Positions 16,080-25,254 of a stretch of DNA of 64,000 bases are shown one piece after another. A program made the translations under genes and the position numbers. Positions within the stretch are counted from its first letter, which is position 1, and the number at the start of each line of letters is the position of its first letter. The stretch comes from Clavibacter sp. VKM Ac-2873. GTDB lineage: Bacteria > Actinomycetota > Actinomycetes > Actinomycetales > Microbacteriaceae. The notes beneath the pieces were generated by a model. The model was not told where the DNA came from, did not search any database, and saw only the letters and a program-made list of their open reading frames with translations. Location of the stretch: NCBI RefSeq assembly GCF_015351075.1, contig NZ_JADKRS010000002.1:62001-126000 (forward strand), in the 5' to 3' direction.

Positions 16080-17527
16080 ACCGCGAGCTGAAGCGCGTCT
16101 CCGTGTTCGTCCTGGCCATGTTCGTGGCCCTGTTCGTCGCGGCGTCGGTCATCCAGGTCATCCAGGCGCCCACCCTCCAGGCGGATGCGCGCAACAGCCG
16201 CACCATCATCGCGAGCTACTCGGCCGAGCGCGGCTCGATCCTCGTCGACGGCACGCCCATCGCCACCTCCGTCCCGGTCGACGACCGCTACAAGTTCCTC
16301 CGCACCTACGCGCAGCCCGACCTCTACAGCGCGGTCACCGGGTACTACACGCTCGGCCAGGGATCCACCGGCCTCGAGGACTCGATGAACGACGTCCTCA
16401 GCGGCACGAGCGGCACGCAGTTCTTCGACAGCCTCACGCGCACCTTCACCGGGCAGGATCCGAAGGGCGCGTCGGTCGAGCTCACGATCGACCCGAAGGT
16501 GCAGCAGGCGGCGTACGACGCGCTCGGGTCGCTGCAGGGCTCGGTCGTCGCGATCGAGCCGAAGACCGGCCGCATCCTCGCGATGGTCTCGAAGCCCGGC
16601 TACGACCCGAACGCGCTGGCCTCGCACGACCGCGCGGCCGTGAAGCAGAGCTACGCGTCGCTCCTGGCGGACCCGTCGAACCCGCTCATCGACCGGGCCG
16701 TGAACAGCCTCAACCCGCCCGGATCCACGTTCAAGCTCATCACCGCGGCCGCCGCCATCGAGTCCGGCCAGTACACGCCCGACTCGCTGCTCCCCAACCC
16801 GCCGACGTTCACGCTCCCCGGCACCGGCACGGTCATCACCAACGCCGGCGAGGGCGCGTGCGGCCCCGAGGCCGAGGTCAGCATCGCGACCGCGCTGCGC
16901 CTCAGCTGCAACATCCCGTTCGCGCAGCTCGGCATCGCGCTCGGCTCCGAGCGGATCGCGAAGATGGCCGACGCGTTCGGCTACGGCAAGTCGATCGACG
17001 TGCCCATGGCCAGCGCCAAGAGCGTCTTCTCCCCCGACCTCGACGACGCCCAGACCGCGCAGTCCGCGTTCGGGCAGCTCGACGTGCGCGCCACCCCGCT
17101 GCAGACCGCCATGGTCACGGCCGGCATCGCGAACGGCGGGGAGGTCATGAAGCCGAGCGTCGTCGACAGCGTCCTCAACCCCGACCTGAGCGAGCTCTCC
17201 GGCTTCTCCCCCAGCCGCTTCGCCGACCCGATCTCGAAGGAGACCGCCGCCACCATGACCCGGATGATGATCGACGACGTCCAGAGCGGCGTCGCGTCGA
17301 ATGCGAGAATCAGTGGCGTCGACGTGGCCGGCAAGACGGGCACCGCCCAGAACGGCACCGACGACCCGTACACCCTGTGGTTCACCGGCTTCGCGCCGGC
17401 GGATTCGCCGAAGGTGGCGGTGGCGGTCCTGGTCGAGGACGGCGGCGGACGAGGACGATCGGGCTCGGGGAACACCCTCGCCGCCCCCGTGGCGAAGAAA
17501 GTGATTGAGGCGGTGCTGGACAGATGA
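16076..17527 (+). CDS. pbpA: class B penicillin-binding protein PbpA
   Basis: A 483-residue transpeptidase with one N-terminal membrane anchor (about residues 10-30). The active-site motifs are intact: S217-x-x-K220 in PGSTFKL, S277-C-N, and K420-T-G in KTGTAQ. The N-terminal dimerisation region is short, as in mycobacterial PbpA. It crosslinks new peptidoglycan made by its SEDS partner. The start GTG overlaps the rodA stop by four bases, and its own stop overlaps pknA (ATGA), so kinase and synthase are co-translated. Confidence 0.94.
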   Translation: MNRELKRVSVFVLAMFVALFVAASVIQVIQAPTLQADARNSRTIIASYSAERGSILVDGTPIATSVPVDDRYKFLRTYAQPDLYSAVTGYYTLGQGSTGLEDSMNDVLSGTSGTQFFDSLTRTFTGQDPKGASVELTIDPKVQQAAYDALGSLQGSVVAIEPKTGRILAMVSKPGYDPNALASHDRAAVKQSYASLLADPSNPLIDRAVNSLNPPGSTFKLITAAAAIESGQYTPDSLLPNPPTFTLPGTGTVITNAGEGACGPEAEVSIATALRLSCNIPFAQLGIALGSERIAKMADAFGYGKSIDVPMASAKSVFSPDLDDAQTAQSAFGQLDVRATPLQTAMVTAGIANGGEVMKPSVVDSVLNPDLSELSGFSPSRFADPISKETAATMTRMMIDDVQSGVASNARISGVDVAGKTGTAQNGTDDPYTLWFTGFAPADSPKVAVAVLVEDGGGRGRSGSGNTLAAPVAKKVIEAVLDR

Positions 17528-19422
17528 GACCCACGAGCGGACTGACCTTCGGAGGGCGTTACCAGCTGGGCGATCGCATCGCCATCGGCGGCATGGGCGA
17601 GGTGTGGGAGGCCACCGACCTCGTCATCGGCCGCAAGGTCGCGATCAAGATCCTCAAGGACGAGTACCTCGGCGACCCCGGTTTCCTCGAGCGCTTCCGC
17701 GCCGAGGCCCGCCACGCCGCGCTCGTCAACCACGAGGGCATCGCCAACGTCTTCGACTACGGCGAGGAGGACGGCAGCGCGTTCCTCGTGATGGAGCTGG
17801 TGCCCGGCGAGGCGCTCTCCACCATCCTCGAGCGCGAGCGCGTGCTGTCCACCGACAAGGTGCTCGACATCATCAGCCAGACCGCGCTGGCGCTCCACGC
17901 CGCGCACCAGGCCGGGCTCGTCCACCGCGACATCAAGCCGGGCAACCTGCTCATCACGCCCGACGGCCGCGTGAAGATCACCGACTTCGGCATCGCGCGC
18001 ATCGCCGACCAGGTGCCCCTCACCGCCACGGGCCAGGTCATGGGCACGGTCCAGTACCTCTCGCCCGAGCAGGCGAGCGGGCACCCGGCGTCGCCGTCCA
18101 CCGACGTCTACTCGATGGGCATCGTCGCGTACGAGTGCCTGGCCGGCCGCCGGCCCTTCACGGGCGAGTCGCAGGTCGCCATCGCCATGGCGCAGATCAA
18201 CGAGCTGCCGCCCGAGCTGCCGGTCACCGTCGCCGAGCCCGTGCGCAACCTCGTGATGTCGTGCATCGCCAAGAAGCCGGCCGACCGGCCACAGAGCGCC
18301 GCGCACCTCGCGCGCGCCGCGCAGGCGCTCCGCCGGGGCGACGTCGCCACCGCGACCATCGCCGTCGCGGCGGTCGCCGGCGCGGCCGCGGCGGCGGACC
18401 CGGGCACGCCCACGCAGGCGACGCAGCTCATGCCGTCCGGCCGCCGCGCCGCCGACACGGGTGCGACCACGGTCCTGGCCTCGTCCGCGCCGCGTGCCGG
18501 CGCGGCGGATCCCTTCCTCCTCGACGAGGCCGACGACGACGAGCCCGAGGAGCCGCGCGCCCGCAAGCGCGCCATCTGGATCTTCGTCGTGGTCGCGATC
18601 CTCGTCATCGGCGCCATCGTGGCCGGGGCGATCGCCCTCACCGCGGCCCAGCGCCGCGACGGCGCGGCCCCGGCGCCGGTCGAGACCACCGCCACGCCGA
18701 GCGCGAGCCCCTCGCCGAGCCCGTCCCCCACCCCCTCACCCACGGCGAGCACGGTGGACGTGAACCGCGACGACTACATCGGCCGCGACCAGAAGACGGT
18801 CACGGGAGAGCTCACCGCCCTCGGCCTGAAGGTCACCGTCGTCACGGGCAGCGCCGCGCCGTCGGGCGAGGAGGAGGGCCGCGTCACGGCGATCACCCCC
18901 ACCGGCACCGTGGCGAAGGGCGCCACCATCCAGATCACGGCCTACGGACCGCCCACCCTGCCCACCGCGGCGCCGGGCACGCCCACCGTCAACCCGACCA
19001 CCGTCCGCGCCGGCCAGGCGGCGGACATCTCCTGGCCCGCGTACTCCTGCCCCGCCGGCCAGACGCTCAACGGGTACCAGATCCAGGCCGACTCCCTCTC
19101 CGGGGGCGCCACGGGCACCTGGGGCGGCAGCACGAACCCGACGAACGCGCAGACCACCTCGGGCGAGATCAAGGTGGGCACGAGCCCGGGCACGTTCACC
19201 GTCAAGTACCTCGCCATCTGCGGCACCAACGAGTCGCCGTACAGCAGCACCGTGACGGTCACCGTCGACGCCGCCCCGGGCGGCACCGGCACGGGCGGCA
19301 CCGGCACGGGCGGCGGCACCGGCGGGGGCACGGGCGGCGGCACGACGGGCATGGCCCCTACCCCCGCTCCGGGTCGCACGGACGAGCGGTCGCTCGTCTC
19401 CAGCACCCATCGGAACCCCTGA
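17524..19422 (+). CDS. pknA: membrane Ser/Thr kinase (PknA-like) with one PASTA and an Ig/Fn3-like ectodomain
   Basis: A 632-residue receptor kinase. The kinase domain (about 10-270) has the P-loop GGMGEVW, catalytic Asp136 in HRDIKPGN and DFGIAR. After a low-complexity linker comes a transmembrane helix at about 351-372. The outside part has a Pro/Ser/Thr stalk, one PASTA-like repeat (about 415-475), then about 100 residues ([11 protein letters not shown]...SYSSTVTV pattern) resembling an Ig or fibronectin-III beta-sandwich with cysteines, and a Gly/Thr repeat tail. Classic PknA has almost no ectodomain, so this version may bind an extra ligand. It is the last gene of the fha operon; a terminator follows. 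Confidence 0.9.
   Translation: MRPTSGLTFGGRYQLGDRIAIGGMGEVWEATDLVIGRKVAIKILKDEYLGDPGFLERFRAEARHAALVNHEGIANVFDYGEEDGSAFLVMELVPGEALSTILERERVLSTDKVLDIISQTALALHAAHQAGLVHRDIKPGNLLITPDGRVKITDFGIARIADQVPLTATGQVMGTVQYLSPEQASGHPASPSTDVYSMGIVAYECLAGRRPFTGESQVAIAMAQINELPPELPVTVAEPVRNLVMSCIAKKPADRPQSAAHLARAAQALRRGDVATATIAVAAVAGAAAAADPGTPTQATQLMPSGRRAADTGATTVLASSAPRAGAADPFLLDEADDDEPEEPRARKRAIWIFVVVAILVIGAIVAGAIALTAAQRRDGAAPAPVETTATPSASPSPSPSPTPSPTASTVDVNRDDYIGRDQKTVTGELTALGLKVTVVTGSAAPSGEEEGRVTAITPTGTVAKGATIQITAYGPPTLPTAAPGTPTVNPTTVRAGQAADISWPAYSCPAGQTLNGYQIQADSLSGGATGTWGGSTNPTNAQTTSGEIKVGTSPGTFTVKYLAICGTNESPYSSTVTVTVDAAPGGTGTGGTGTGGGTGGGTGGGTTGMAPTPAPGRTDERSLVSSTHRNP
19280..19348 (+). repeat. Gly/Thr-coding low-complexity repeat in the kinase tail
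   Basis: Imperfect tandem copies of a six-base unit (GGCACC/GGCACG/GGCGGC) encode a GTGTGG-like tail at the extracellular C-terminus of the kinase. Such tracts change length easily by slippage, so copy number may differ between strains. Confidence 0.7.
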
Positions 19423-19436
19423 CCGGCGCTCCTCCC

Positions 19437-19467
19437 GGGGGCGGACGGCGACTGCTCGTCCGCCCCC
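19437..19467 (+). terminator. terminator after the fhaA-pknA operon
   Basis: An 11-bp GC-rich stem (GGGGGCGGACG/CGTCCGCCCCC) with a nine-base loop begins 15 bases after the pknA stop. There is no T-run, which is usual in this genome. It implies that pknB is transcribed mainly from its own promoter. Confidence 0.6.
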
Positions 19468-19511
19468 GTCCGCCTGTCCCGGGCCCGCCCGCATCCCCAG
19501 CGGACCCCCGG

Positions 19512-19517
19512 TAAGCT
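19512..19517 (+). promoter_or_regulatory. probable -10 element of pknB
   Basis: TAAGCT lies 39 bases before the pknB start codon and after the pknA terminator. The resulting leader would be about 30 nt and carry the GAGAGG ribosome-binding site. No clear -35 element is visible. Confidence 0.4.
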
Positions 19518-19556
19518 CATCCCCGTCCTGAACCCGATCCCGACGAGAGGCAGTCC

Positions 19557-21305
19557 GTGACCGACACCCGTGTGCTGGGCGGCCGCTACGAGGTCGGGGC
19601 GCTGCTGGGTCGCGGGGGCATGGCCGACGTCTTCGAGGGCGTCGACTCCCGTCTCGGTCGCCGGGTCGCCGTCAAGGTTCTCCGCCGCGGCCTCGCCGAG
19701 GATCCCGCCTTCCGCAGCCGCTTCCGCCAGGAGGCCCAGGCGGCCGCGCGCATGTCGCACCCCACCATCGTGCGGGTCTTCGACGCGGGCGAGGACGTCG
19801 TCACGGACCAGGACGGCGCATCGCACACGGTCCCCTTCATCGTCATGGAGCGCGTCGAGGGCCGCCTGCTGAAGGACGTGATCACGGACGGCCCGATCGA
19901 CCCGGACGAGGCCGTCCGCATCATGGGCCAGGTGCTCACCGCCCTCGAGTACTCGCACCGGGCGGGAGTCGTCCACCGCGACATCAAGCCCGGCAACATC
20001 ATGGTCACGCCCACCGGCCAGGTGAAGGTCATGGACTTCGGGATCGCGCGCGCCGTGTCCGACACGTCCGCCACCATCGCCCAGACCACCGCCATCCTCG
20101 GCACGGCCCGCTACTTCTCCCCCGAGCAGGCCAAGGGCGAGTCGGTGGACGCGCGCACCGACCTCTACTCCGCCGGCGTCGTCCTCTTCGAGATGCTCAC
20201 CGGCCAGGCGCCCTTCCGCGCCGACACGGCCGTCGCGGTCGCCTACCAGCACGTCAGCGAGACGCCCGTCGCCCCGAGCACCGTCCAGGCCGCCGTCTCC
20301 CCGCAGCTCGACCAGGTCGTCCTGCAGGCCATGGCGAAGGACCGCTACGCGCGCTTCCAGACGGCGGGCGACTTCCGCACCGACCTCGATCGGGCCGCCG
20401 CGGGCACCCTCGCGCCCCGCGAGGCGCCGACCAACGACGTGGGTGCCACGCTCTTCGGCGCCCCTGCCGGCCCCTCCTCCTCCCAGCAGGCGCTCCGCCA
20501 GCTCGGCGTCGACGACGACCGCACCGTGCGCACGCAGAGCCGACCGCCGGTCCCCTGGATCTGGGCCGGCGTCACCGTGGTCGTCGTGATCCTCATCGCC
20601 GTCGTGATCTGGGTCACCAGCCTCAGCTCCATCGCGCCGCCCGACATCAGCCCCAGCGTCCCGGACGTCGCGGGCTCCACCTACGCGAGCGCGGCGGCAG
20701 CCCTCGAAGAGGTGGACCTCGTCCCCCTCGAACGCGAGGAGGCCAGCACCTCGGTGGCCGAGGGCATCGTGCTGCGCACCAACCCGGACCCGGGCGAGAA
20801 CGTCGCCGCCAAGACCGAGGTCGACGTCTTCGTCTCCTCCGGCCCGCCGAAGGTCCAGGTGCCGAACGTGATGAACATGGACGAGGGAACCGCCACCTCC
20901 AGCCTCGAGGCGGCCGGGCTCAAGGTGGGCGAGGTGGTCCGCCAGTCGTCGCCGACCGTCCCCGACGGCGTGGTCATGCAGACGGACCCGGCGTCCTCGC
21001 AGCAGGTCGACCAGGGATCCGCGATCAAGCTCATCCTCTCCAACGGCAAGGTGACCCTGCCTGACGTGCTCGGCCAGCCGCTCGCCGATGCGCAGAAGCT
21101 CCTCGAGGCGTCGGATCTGGTCGTGACCACCCGGCGCGATCCGTCCTGCGGTCGAGCCGACGGATCGCCGGTGAGCCAGCAGTCCGTGCAGCCGGGAGAT
21201 GTCGCCCAGCGCTCCACGGTCGCCCTCACGTACTGCACGGGCACGGTGCGCGGCACGCCGGCTCCCACCACGGGCACGCCGACCCCGGATCCCTCACGCG
21301 GCTGA
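19557..21305 (+). CDS. pknB: Ser/Thr protein kinase PknB with three PASTA domains
   Basis: A 582-residue receptor kinase. The kinase domain (about 10-275) has GRGGMADVFEG, Asp142 in HRDIKPGN and DFGIAR. A transmembrane helix lies at about 334-356. Three extracellular PASTA repeats follow (about 362-560), ending in a Thr/Pro tail. PASTA domains bind lipid II or muropeptides and direct kinase output to cell-wall synthesis. GTG start with GAGAGG upstream. Mycobacterial PknB has four PASTA repeats; three is common in this family. It converges on pabA. Confidence 0.94.
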   Translation: MTDTRVLGGRYEVGALLGRGGMADVFEGVDSRLGRRVAVKVLRRGLAEDPAFRSRFRQEAQAAARMSHPTIVRVFDAGEDVVTDQDGASHTVPFIVMERVEGRLLKDVITDGPIDPDEAVRIMGQVLTALEYSHRAGVVHRDIKPGNIMVTPTGQVKVMDFGIARAVSDTSATIAQTTAILGTARYFSPEQAKGESVDARTDLYSAGVVLFEMLTGQAPFRADTAVAVAYQHVSETPVAPSTVQAAVSPQLDQVVLQAMAKDRYARFQTAGDFRTDLDRAAAGTLAPREAPTNDVGATLFGAPAGPSSSQQALRQLGVDDDRTVRTQSRPPVPWIWAGVTVVVVILIAVVIWVTSLSSIAPPDISPSVPDVAGSTYASAAAALEEVDLVPLEREEASTSVAEGIVLRTNPDPGENVAAKTEVDVFVSSGPPKVQVPNVMNMDEGTATSSLEAAGLKVGEVVRQSSPTVPDGVVMQTDPASSQQVDQGSAIKLILSNGKVTLPDVLGQPLADAQKLLEASDLVVTTRRDPSCGRADGSPVSQQSVQPGDVAQRSTVALTYCTGTVRGTPAPTTGTPTPDPSRG

Positions 21306-21324
21306 CCCGCTCCCGGCGCCCCAG

Positions 21325-21349
21325 CTGACGACGGCCGGCGGATCGTCAG
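21325..21349. terminator. possible bidirectional terminator between pknB and pabA
   Basis: A seven-base stem (CTGACGA/TCGTCAG) encloses an eleven-base GC-rich loop in the 88-bp convergent gap. It is weaker than other hairpins here, but its position is right for stopping transcripts from both sides. Confidence 0.35.
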
Positions 21350-21393
21350 GTCCGATCCGACCGATCCCCCGCGGGGTCTCGCGGAAGGACGTG

Positions 21394-22032
21394 TCAGGCC
21401 ACGCGGACGAGCGGCGACAGCCGCGAGGCGGTGTCCCGCGCACCGGCCAGCCCGGCGCCCTCCAACCAGTTGCCGAGCATGCGGTAGCCGCCCTCCGTGA
21501 GGACCGACTCCGGGTGGAACTGCACGCCCACGATGGGCGCCGCCTCGTGACGCAGGCCCATGATCACGCCGCCCTCGGTGCGGGAGGTGACGACCAGGTC
21601 CGACGGCACGGTCCCGTCGACGACCGCCAGCGAGTGATAGCGCGTGGCCGTGAACGGCTGCGGCACGCCGAGGTAGAACTCCCCCTCGTCGTGCGTGACC
21701 AGCGAGGTCTTGCCGTGCATGAGCTCCTCGGCGTTGGTGACCGTGGCGCCGAAGGCCTCCGCGATCGCCTGGTGCCCGAGGCACACCCCGAGCAGCGGCG
21801 TCCCGGCCGCGAGCGCAGCGGTCACCGTGGGGATCGAGACGCCGGCCTCTGAGGGCTTGCCCGGCCCCGGCGACACGAGCACCGCGTCGTACTCGGAGAT
21901 GACCCCGGCCATGTCGGCGTCGGCGTGGTCGTCGTTGCGCATCACCACGGTCTCGGCACCGAGCTGCTGCAGGTACCCGTTGAGCGTGTAGACGAAGCTG
22001 TCGTAGTTGTCGATGACGAGGACGCGTGTCAC
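21394..22032 (-). CDS. pabA: anthranilate/aminodeoxychorismate synthase glutamine amidotransferase subunit
   Basis: A 212-residue class I glutamine amidotransferase. The catalytic triad is visible: nucleophile Cys in GVCLGHQAI, and His and Glu in GVQFHPESVLTEGG. The N-terminus VTRVLVIDNYDSFVYTLNGYL is typical of TrpG/PabA. It supplies ammonia to chorismate for folate or tryptophan synthesis; a chorismate-binding partner subunit is not in this window, so TrpG and PabA cannot be separated. Position beside pknB and crgA matches the actinobacterial gene usually named pabA. The GTG start overlaps the stop of the small membrane gene by four bases. Confidence 0.9.
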   Translation of the reverse strand: MTRVLVIDNYDSFVYTLNGYLQQLGAETVVMRNDDHADADMAGVISEYDAVLVSPGPGKPSEAGVSIPTVTAALAAGTPLLGVCLGHQAIAEAFGATVTNAEELMHGKTSLVTHDEGEFYLGVPQPFTATRYHSLAVVDGTVPSDLVVTSRTEGGVIMGLRHEAAPIVGVQFHPESVLTEGGYRMLGNWLEGAGLAGARDTASRLSPLVRVA

Positions 22033-22187
22033 TGATGCACCGTGACTTCCTGGGTGTTGACGATGGAGTCGACCCAGGGGAAGACCCAGGTGACGAGGGA
22101 GAAGAGGACGACCGCGACGAGCACGAGCACGATCAGCAGCCGGATCCACACCGGTCCGGGCAGGAGACGCCAGAACGCCGCGTACAC
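22029..22187 (-). CDS. small single-pass membrane protein, unknown function
   Basis: A 52-residue open frame begins with GTG two bases after the sortase stop and ends overlapping the pabA start (GTGA). The product starts VYAAFWRLLPGPVW, has one strong hydrophobic helix (about residues 16-35: LLIVLVLVAVVLFSLVTW) and a short polar tail ending VTVHQ. The close fit on both sides and clean membrane topology support a real gene. Function unknown; it may assist the sortase or the divisome through its position. Confidence 0.72.
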   Translation of the reverse strand: MYAAFWRLLPGPVWIRLLIVLVLVAVVLFSLVTWVFPWVDSIVNTQEVTVHQ

Positions 22188-22189
22188 GC

Positions 22190-22990
22190 TCAGCCCGCCT
22201 TCGCGAACGACGTGCCGGCCAGCGCCGCGGGCGTCGACGCGTCCGACCGCGGCTGGTAGGAGTCGAAGACGCTGTACGCGATGACGCGCTCGGCGGCGGA
22301 GAAGAGCGGGTTGCAGCTCGTCATCGTGAGGATGCGATCACCGGGTTGCGCGTCCGGGGCCTGGGGCACCTCGTCGAGCACGTCGACTCCGGTGGGCTTC
22401 ACGTACTCGAGTGTACGGAAGCGGTAGGTGTACCAGCCGTCCTGCGTCTCGACCACGATGGCGTCCCCCACCCGCAGGTCGGTGATCTGGTTGAACGGCT
22501 TGCCGTAGGTGGTGCGGTGCGCCGCGACGGCGAAGTTCCCGACCTCCCCGGGCATCTGCGTCTCGCGGTAGTGCCCGATCTTGCCGTGGTTGAGCACGCT
22601 GGCGAGCCCCACCCCCGTCGCGACCGGCACGACGTAGTCGGACCCGAAGCGCGGGATGTAGATGTTGCCGAAGTCGGTGGCATCGGTGGAGGGCGCCTGC
22701 GTGATGACCGGGTCCCCTGGTGCCGCGGGCGAGGCGGACGGGTCGGGGGTGGCCGCCGCGTCGGGCGCTGCGGTGGCCCAGCTCCTGCTGTTCTCCAGCG
22801 CCTGGTCGCGCTGGCCGTTGCTCACCACGATGTCGTTGAACCACAGCTGCCATCCGAGGAACAGCATGATGAGCACGCCGGCCGTGAGGAGCAGCTCGCC
22901 GAGCACGCCGACCGTGCCGAGCAGGGCATCCCCCCGCCTGCCGCGGCGCCGCGTCGCGCGGCGGGAGGGGGCGGGATCCTGAGCGCTCAT
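22190..22990 (-). CDS. class E sortase
   Basis: A 266-residue transpeptidase with a basic N-terminus, a membrane anchor at about 25-50, a Pro/Ala-rich stalk and the sortase barrel. The catalytic His is His158 (AAHRTTYG) and the nucleophile Cys226 in LTMTSCNPLF, with the following AAERVIAY supplying the arginine. Class E sortases anchor proteins with LAxTG-like signals to peptidoglycan in high-GC actinobacteria; no substrate gene is adjacent. The ATG lies six bases after a TACAAT -10 hexamer, so the mRNA is probably leaderless. It is first in an operon with the small membrane gene and pabA, divergent from crgA. Confidence 0.92.
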   Translation of the reverse strand: MSAQDPAPSRRATRRRGRRGDALLGTVGVLGELLLTAGVLIMLFLGWQLWFNDIVVSNGQRDQALENSRSWATAAPDAAATPDPSASPAAPGDPVITQAPSTDATDFGNIYIPRFGSDYVVPVATGVGLASVLNHGKIGHYRETQMPGEVGNFAVAAHRTTYGKPFNQITDLRVGDAIVVETQDGWYTYRFRTLEYVKPTGVDVLDEVPQAPDAQPGDRILTMTSCNPLFSAAERVIAYSVFDSYQPRSDASTPAALAGTSFAKAG

Positions 22991-22996
22991 GTGCCG

Positions 22997-23002
22997 ATTG
23001 TA
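22997..23002 (-). promoter_or_regulatory. -10 element, leaderless sortase promoter
   Basis: TACAAT on the minus strand is separated from the sortase ATG by six bases, placing the predicted transcription start at or next to the start codon. Confidence 0.6.
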
Positions 23003-23084
23003 GGCGGCGTACCTGCGGGGGACGCCCTCGCCGGGCGGACCGTGGAGCCGGGCATCCTCCCGGCCCCGGGGAGGAGGGTACGGC

Positions 23085-23090
23085 TAGAAT
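23085..23090 (+). promoter_or_regulatory. -10 element, leaderless crgA promoter
   Basis: TAGAAT ends six bases before the crgA ATG, with no room for a ribosome-binding site downstream of the expected transcription start. Confidence 0.6.
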
Positions 23091-23096
23091 CACCGC

Positions 23097-23336
23097 ATGG
23101 CCCGCGACAAGACGACGAGACCCTCCCGCCAGGAACGCGTGCGCGATGAGGACGCCCCGAACCCCGTGTGGTTCAAGCCCATCATGTTCGGGTTCATGCT
23201 CGTCGGACTGGCCTGGCTCATCGTGTACTACGTCAGCCTCAACGCGTTCCCCATCCCCGACCTCGGCGTCGGCAACATCCTCATCGGCTTCGGCCTCATC
23301 CTGGTCGGGTTCCTCATGACCACCAGGTGGCGCTGA
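23097..23336 (+). CDS. crgA: cell division protein CrgA
   Basis: A 79-residue protein with a charged N-terminus (about 1-28) and two transmembrane helices (about 29-46 and 56-75), ending TTRWR. The NPVWFKPIMFGFML signature is diagnostic for CrgA, which recruits or stabilises FtsI and other septal proteins in actinobacteria. Its promoter appears leaderless. A strong terminator follows 17 bases after the stop. The gene neighbourhood (pknB, pabA, sortase, crgA) is conserved in this phylum. Confidence 0.95.
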   Translation: MARDKTTRPSRQERVRDEDAPNPVWFKPIMFGFMLVGLAWLIVYYVSLNAFPIPDLGVGNILIGFGLILVGFLMTTRWR

Positions 23337-23729
23337 CAGCAGCACGAACACGAGAGCCCGTCGCCATCCGCTGGTGACGGGCTCTTCGTCGTCTCCCCGA
23401 GGGACGGCCGTCGTCCCGCCGCTGTCCACACCCCCGCTGTGCACACCGCTCCACACATGTGGAGAACTCCGCGGCTGTCCCGACGGGGATCGCCCGCCTG
23501 CACGGGTTACGTGCGGAAGCCCATTCCCGTGGCGATCGACCTCCCGGCCTCGAACCCACGTCACCCGCGGACCCGCGTCCGGCCGGCCGCTAATCACACG
23601 CGTGTAACTATCCCCACTGTGGACTGGCCTGTGGATAACTCGGCTTGGTGCCGCGGGCATGCGGATCGGTCGTCGGAGGGCATGACGACGCGCGCCGCCC
23701 CATCCGGGCGGCGCGCTCGTCGAGGGCGA
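23337..23729. other. non-coding region with DnaA-box-like cluster
   Basis: No credible gene lies between crgA and the rhomboid gene, which converge here. After the crgA terminator there are several DnaA-box-like nonamers: CTGTCCACA (23422-23430), TGTGGAGAA (23458-23466), TGTGGACTG (about 23619-23627) and the perfect box TGTGGATAA (23630-23638). The region is more AT-rich around 23590-23640. It could titrate DnaA away from oriC, which lies 12 kb to the right. This is a reading of short motifs and needs statistics. Confidence 0.45.
23354..23384 (+). terminator. crgA terminator
   Basis: A 13-bp stem with one G-T pair (GAGCCCGTCGCCA/TGGTGACGGGCTC) and a five-base loop, followed by TTCGTCGTC. Confidence 0.75.
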
Positions 23730-24593
23730 TCAGAGGGTGACGGGGAAGACGGCAGCCGCGACGAGGATCGCCGCCGCGAGGCCCGCGAGGGAGCCGATCT
23801 GCGCACCACGCTGCCGGGCGTCCCGGGTCCGCAGGAGCACCAGCGCCACGAGCGCGCCCGTCACCAGGCCGCCCACGTGGGCCTGCCACGAGACGCCCTG
23901 CACGACGAAGCCGAGCAGCAGGTTCAGCACGATGATCCCGAGCAGCGGACCGACGTTGCCGCCGAGCTTGCGGGCGAGCACGAAGTACCCGCCCATGAGC
24001 CCGAAGATCGCCCCGGAGGCGCCGACGACGGCCTGCAGCGGCTCGCCCATGGCGGCGCCGATCACCTCGACGCCGAGGGATCCGCCGAGCGCCGAGATGA
24101 GGAAGAGGGCCAGGAAGCGGGCGCGTCCGAGCATGGGCTCGAGGACGCGTCCGAAGACGTAGACGGACACCATGTTGAGCACGATGTGCAGGATGCTCGA
24201 CGGCGAGTGCGTGAAGGCGCTCGTGAGCATCCGCCACGGCTCGTAGTCACCCGAGGCGAGGCTGCCGTAGACGGGGGCGAACCACAGCGACGTCGTGACG
24301 TAGTCGCCGACGACGGGCAGCACCTGCAGGATCCAGACCACGGCGCAGACCGCCATGATCGCGAACGTCACGACGGGCGCGGAGCTCCGCGTCATCCGCG
24401 TGACGAACGACGCCCGGGAGCGGGGAGCGCTGCGACGCTGCTCCTTCATGTCCTCCGGGCAGATCACCCCGACGGCGGCCGGCGTCTGGCACTCGGGGCA
24501 GATGGTCCGCCCGCATCGCTGGCACAGCACGAAGCTCTGCCGGTCGGGGTGCCGGTAGCAGCGGTCGGCCGCCGTACGGGGTGAGTCGGTCAT
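23730..24593 (-). CDS. rhomboid family intramembrane serine protease with N-terminal zinc finger
   Basis: A 287-residue protein. The first 50 residues hold a B-box-like zinc finger (C-x2-C and H pairs in CYRHPDRQSFVLCQRCGRTICPEC, read in parts). About six transmembrane helices follow. The catalytic dyad is Ser193 in GASGAIFG and His239 in QAHVGG. Rhomboids cleave membrane proteins inside the bilayer; substrates are unknown here. The start overlaps the cyclophilin stop by one base, so both are in one operon. Confidence 0.92.
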   Translation of the reverse strand: MTDSPRTAADRCYRHPDRQSFVLCQRCGRTICPECQTPAAVGVICPEDMKEQRRSAPRSRASFVTRMTRSSAPVVTFAIMAVCAVVWILQVLPVVGDYVTTSLWFAPVYGSLASGDYEPWRMLTSAFTHSPSSILHIVLNMVSVYVFGRVLEPMLGRARFLALFLISALGGSLGVEVIGAAMGEPLQAVVGASGAIFGLMGGYFVLARKLGGNVGPLLGIIVLNLLLGFVVQGVSWQAHVGGLVTGALVALVLLRTRDARQRGAQIGSLAGLAAAILVAAAVFPVTL

Positions 24594-25132
24594 CAGACCT
24601 TCTCGACGGTGACGCTCTCGATCACGACGTCCTCGCGGGGACGGTCACGACCGTCGGTCGGGACCGCGTTGAGCGCGTCGACGACCTTCTTGGACGCGTC
24701 GTCGGCGACCTCGCCGAAGATCGTGTGCTTGCCCTGGAGCCACGTGGTGGGCGCCGTGGTGATGAAGAACTGCGAGCCGTTCGTGCCGCGGCCACCCTGG
24801 GTGCCGGCGTTCGCCATCGCCAGGATGTACGGCTTCGAGAAGTCGAGGTCGCGGCTGATCTCGTCGTCGAACTGGTAGCCGGGGCCGCCGGTGCCCTGGC
24901 CGAGCGGGTCGCCGCCCTGGAGCATGAAGTCCTTGATGATCCGGTGGAAGACGACGCCGTCGTAGAGCGGGGCGGTCGACTTCGTGCCGGTCTGGGGGTG
25001 GGTCCACTCCTTCTCGCCGGTGGCGAGGCCGACGAAGTTCTCGACGGTCTGGGGCGCGTGGGACCCGAAGAGGTTGAGGACGATGGTGCCGTGGTTGGTC
25101 GTCATGGTGGCGACGTGAGTGTGCGCAGACAT
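24593..25132 (-). CDS. ppiA: peptidyl-prolyl cis-trans isomerase, cyclophilin type
   Basis: A 179-residue cytoplasmic cyclophilin without a signal peptide. The core motifs FHRIIKDFMLQGGDP and NGSQFFIT are present, as is the substrate-pocket Trp region near HTIFGEV. It speeds proline isomerisation during folding. The gene leads into the rhomboid gene with a one-base overlap and is divergent from the next membrane-protein gene. Confidence 0.94.
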   Translation of the reverse strand: MSAHTHVATMTTNHGTIVLNLFGSHAPQTVENFVGLATGEKEWTHPQTGTKSTAPLYDGVVFHRIIKDFMLQGGDPLGQGTGGPGYQFDDEISRDLDFSKPYILAMANAGTQGGRGTNGSQFFITTAPTTWLQGKHTIFGEVADDASKKVVDALNAVPTDGRDRPREDVVIESVTVEKV

Positions 25133-25254
25133 GGAGCAATGGTCTCATGGCGGAGCTGGGACTCGGCGGACGCACAGGCTCCGTCGTGTTTGCCCGCAGA
25201 GGCACCCGTGCCAGACTGGGGATTCCTGGCGATATCACACCGATGGAGGTCCCC

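Noticed and set aside
23437-23720. Short frames in the crgA-rhomboid gap
   Set aside because: Several frames above 60 codons exist, but all are Arg/Pro-rich, lack ribosome-binding sites and cross the DnaA-box-like motifs.
25147-25254. A 36-residue upstream extension of the membrane-anchored protein
   Set aside because: The sequence is unlike a membrane or coiled-coil N-terminus, and a good GGAGG site lies directly before TTG 25255.
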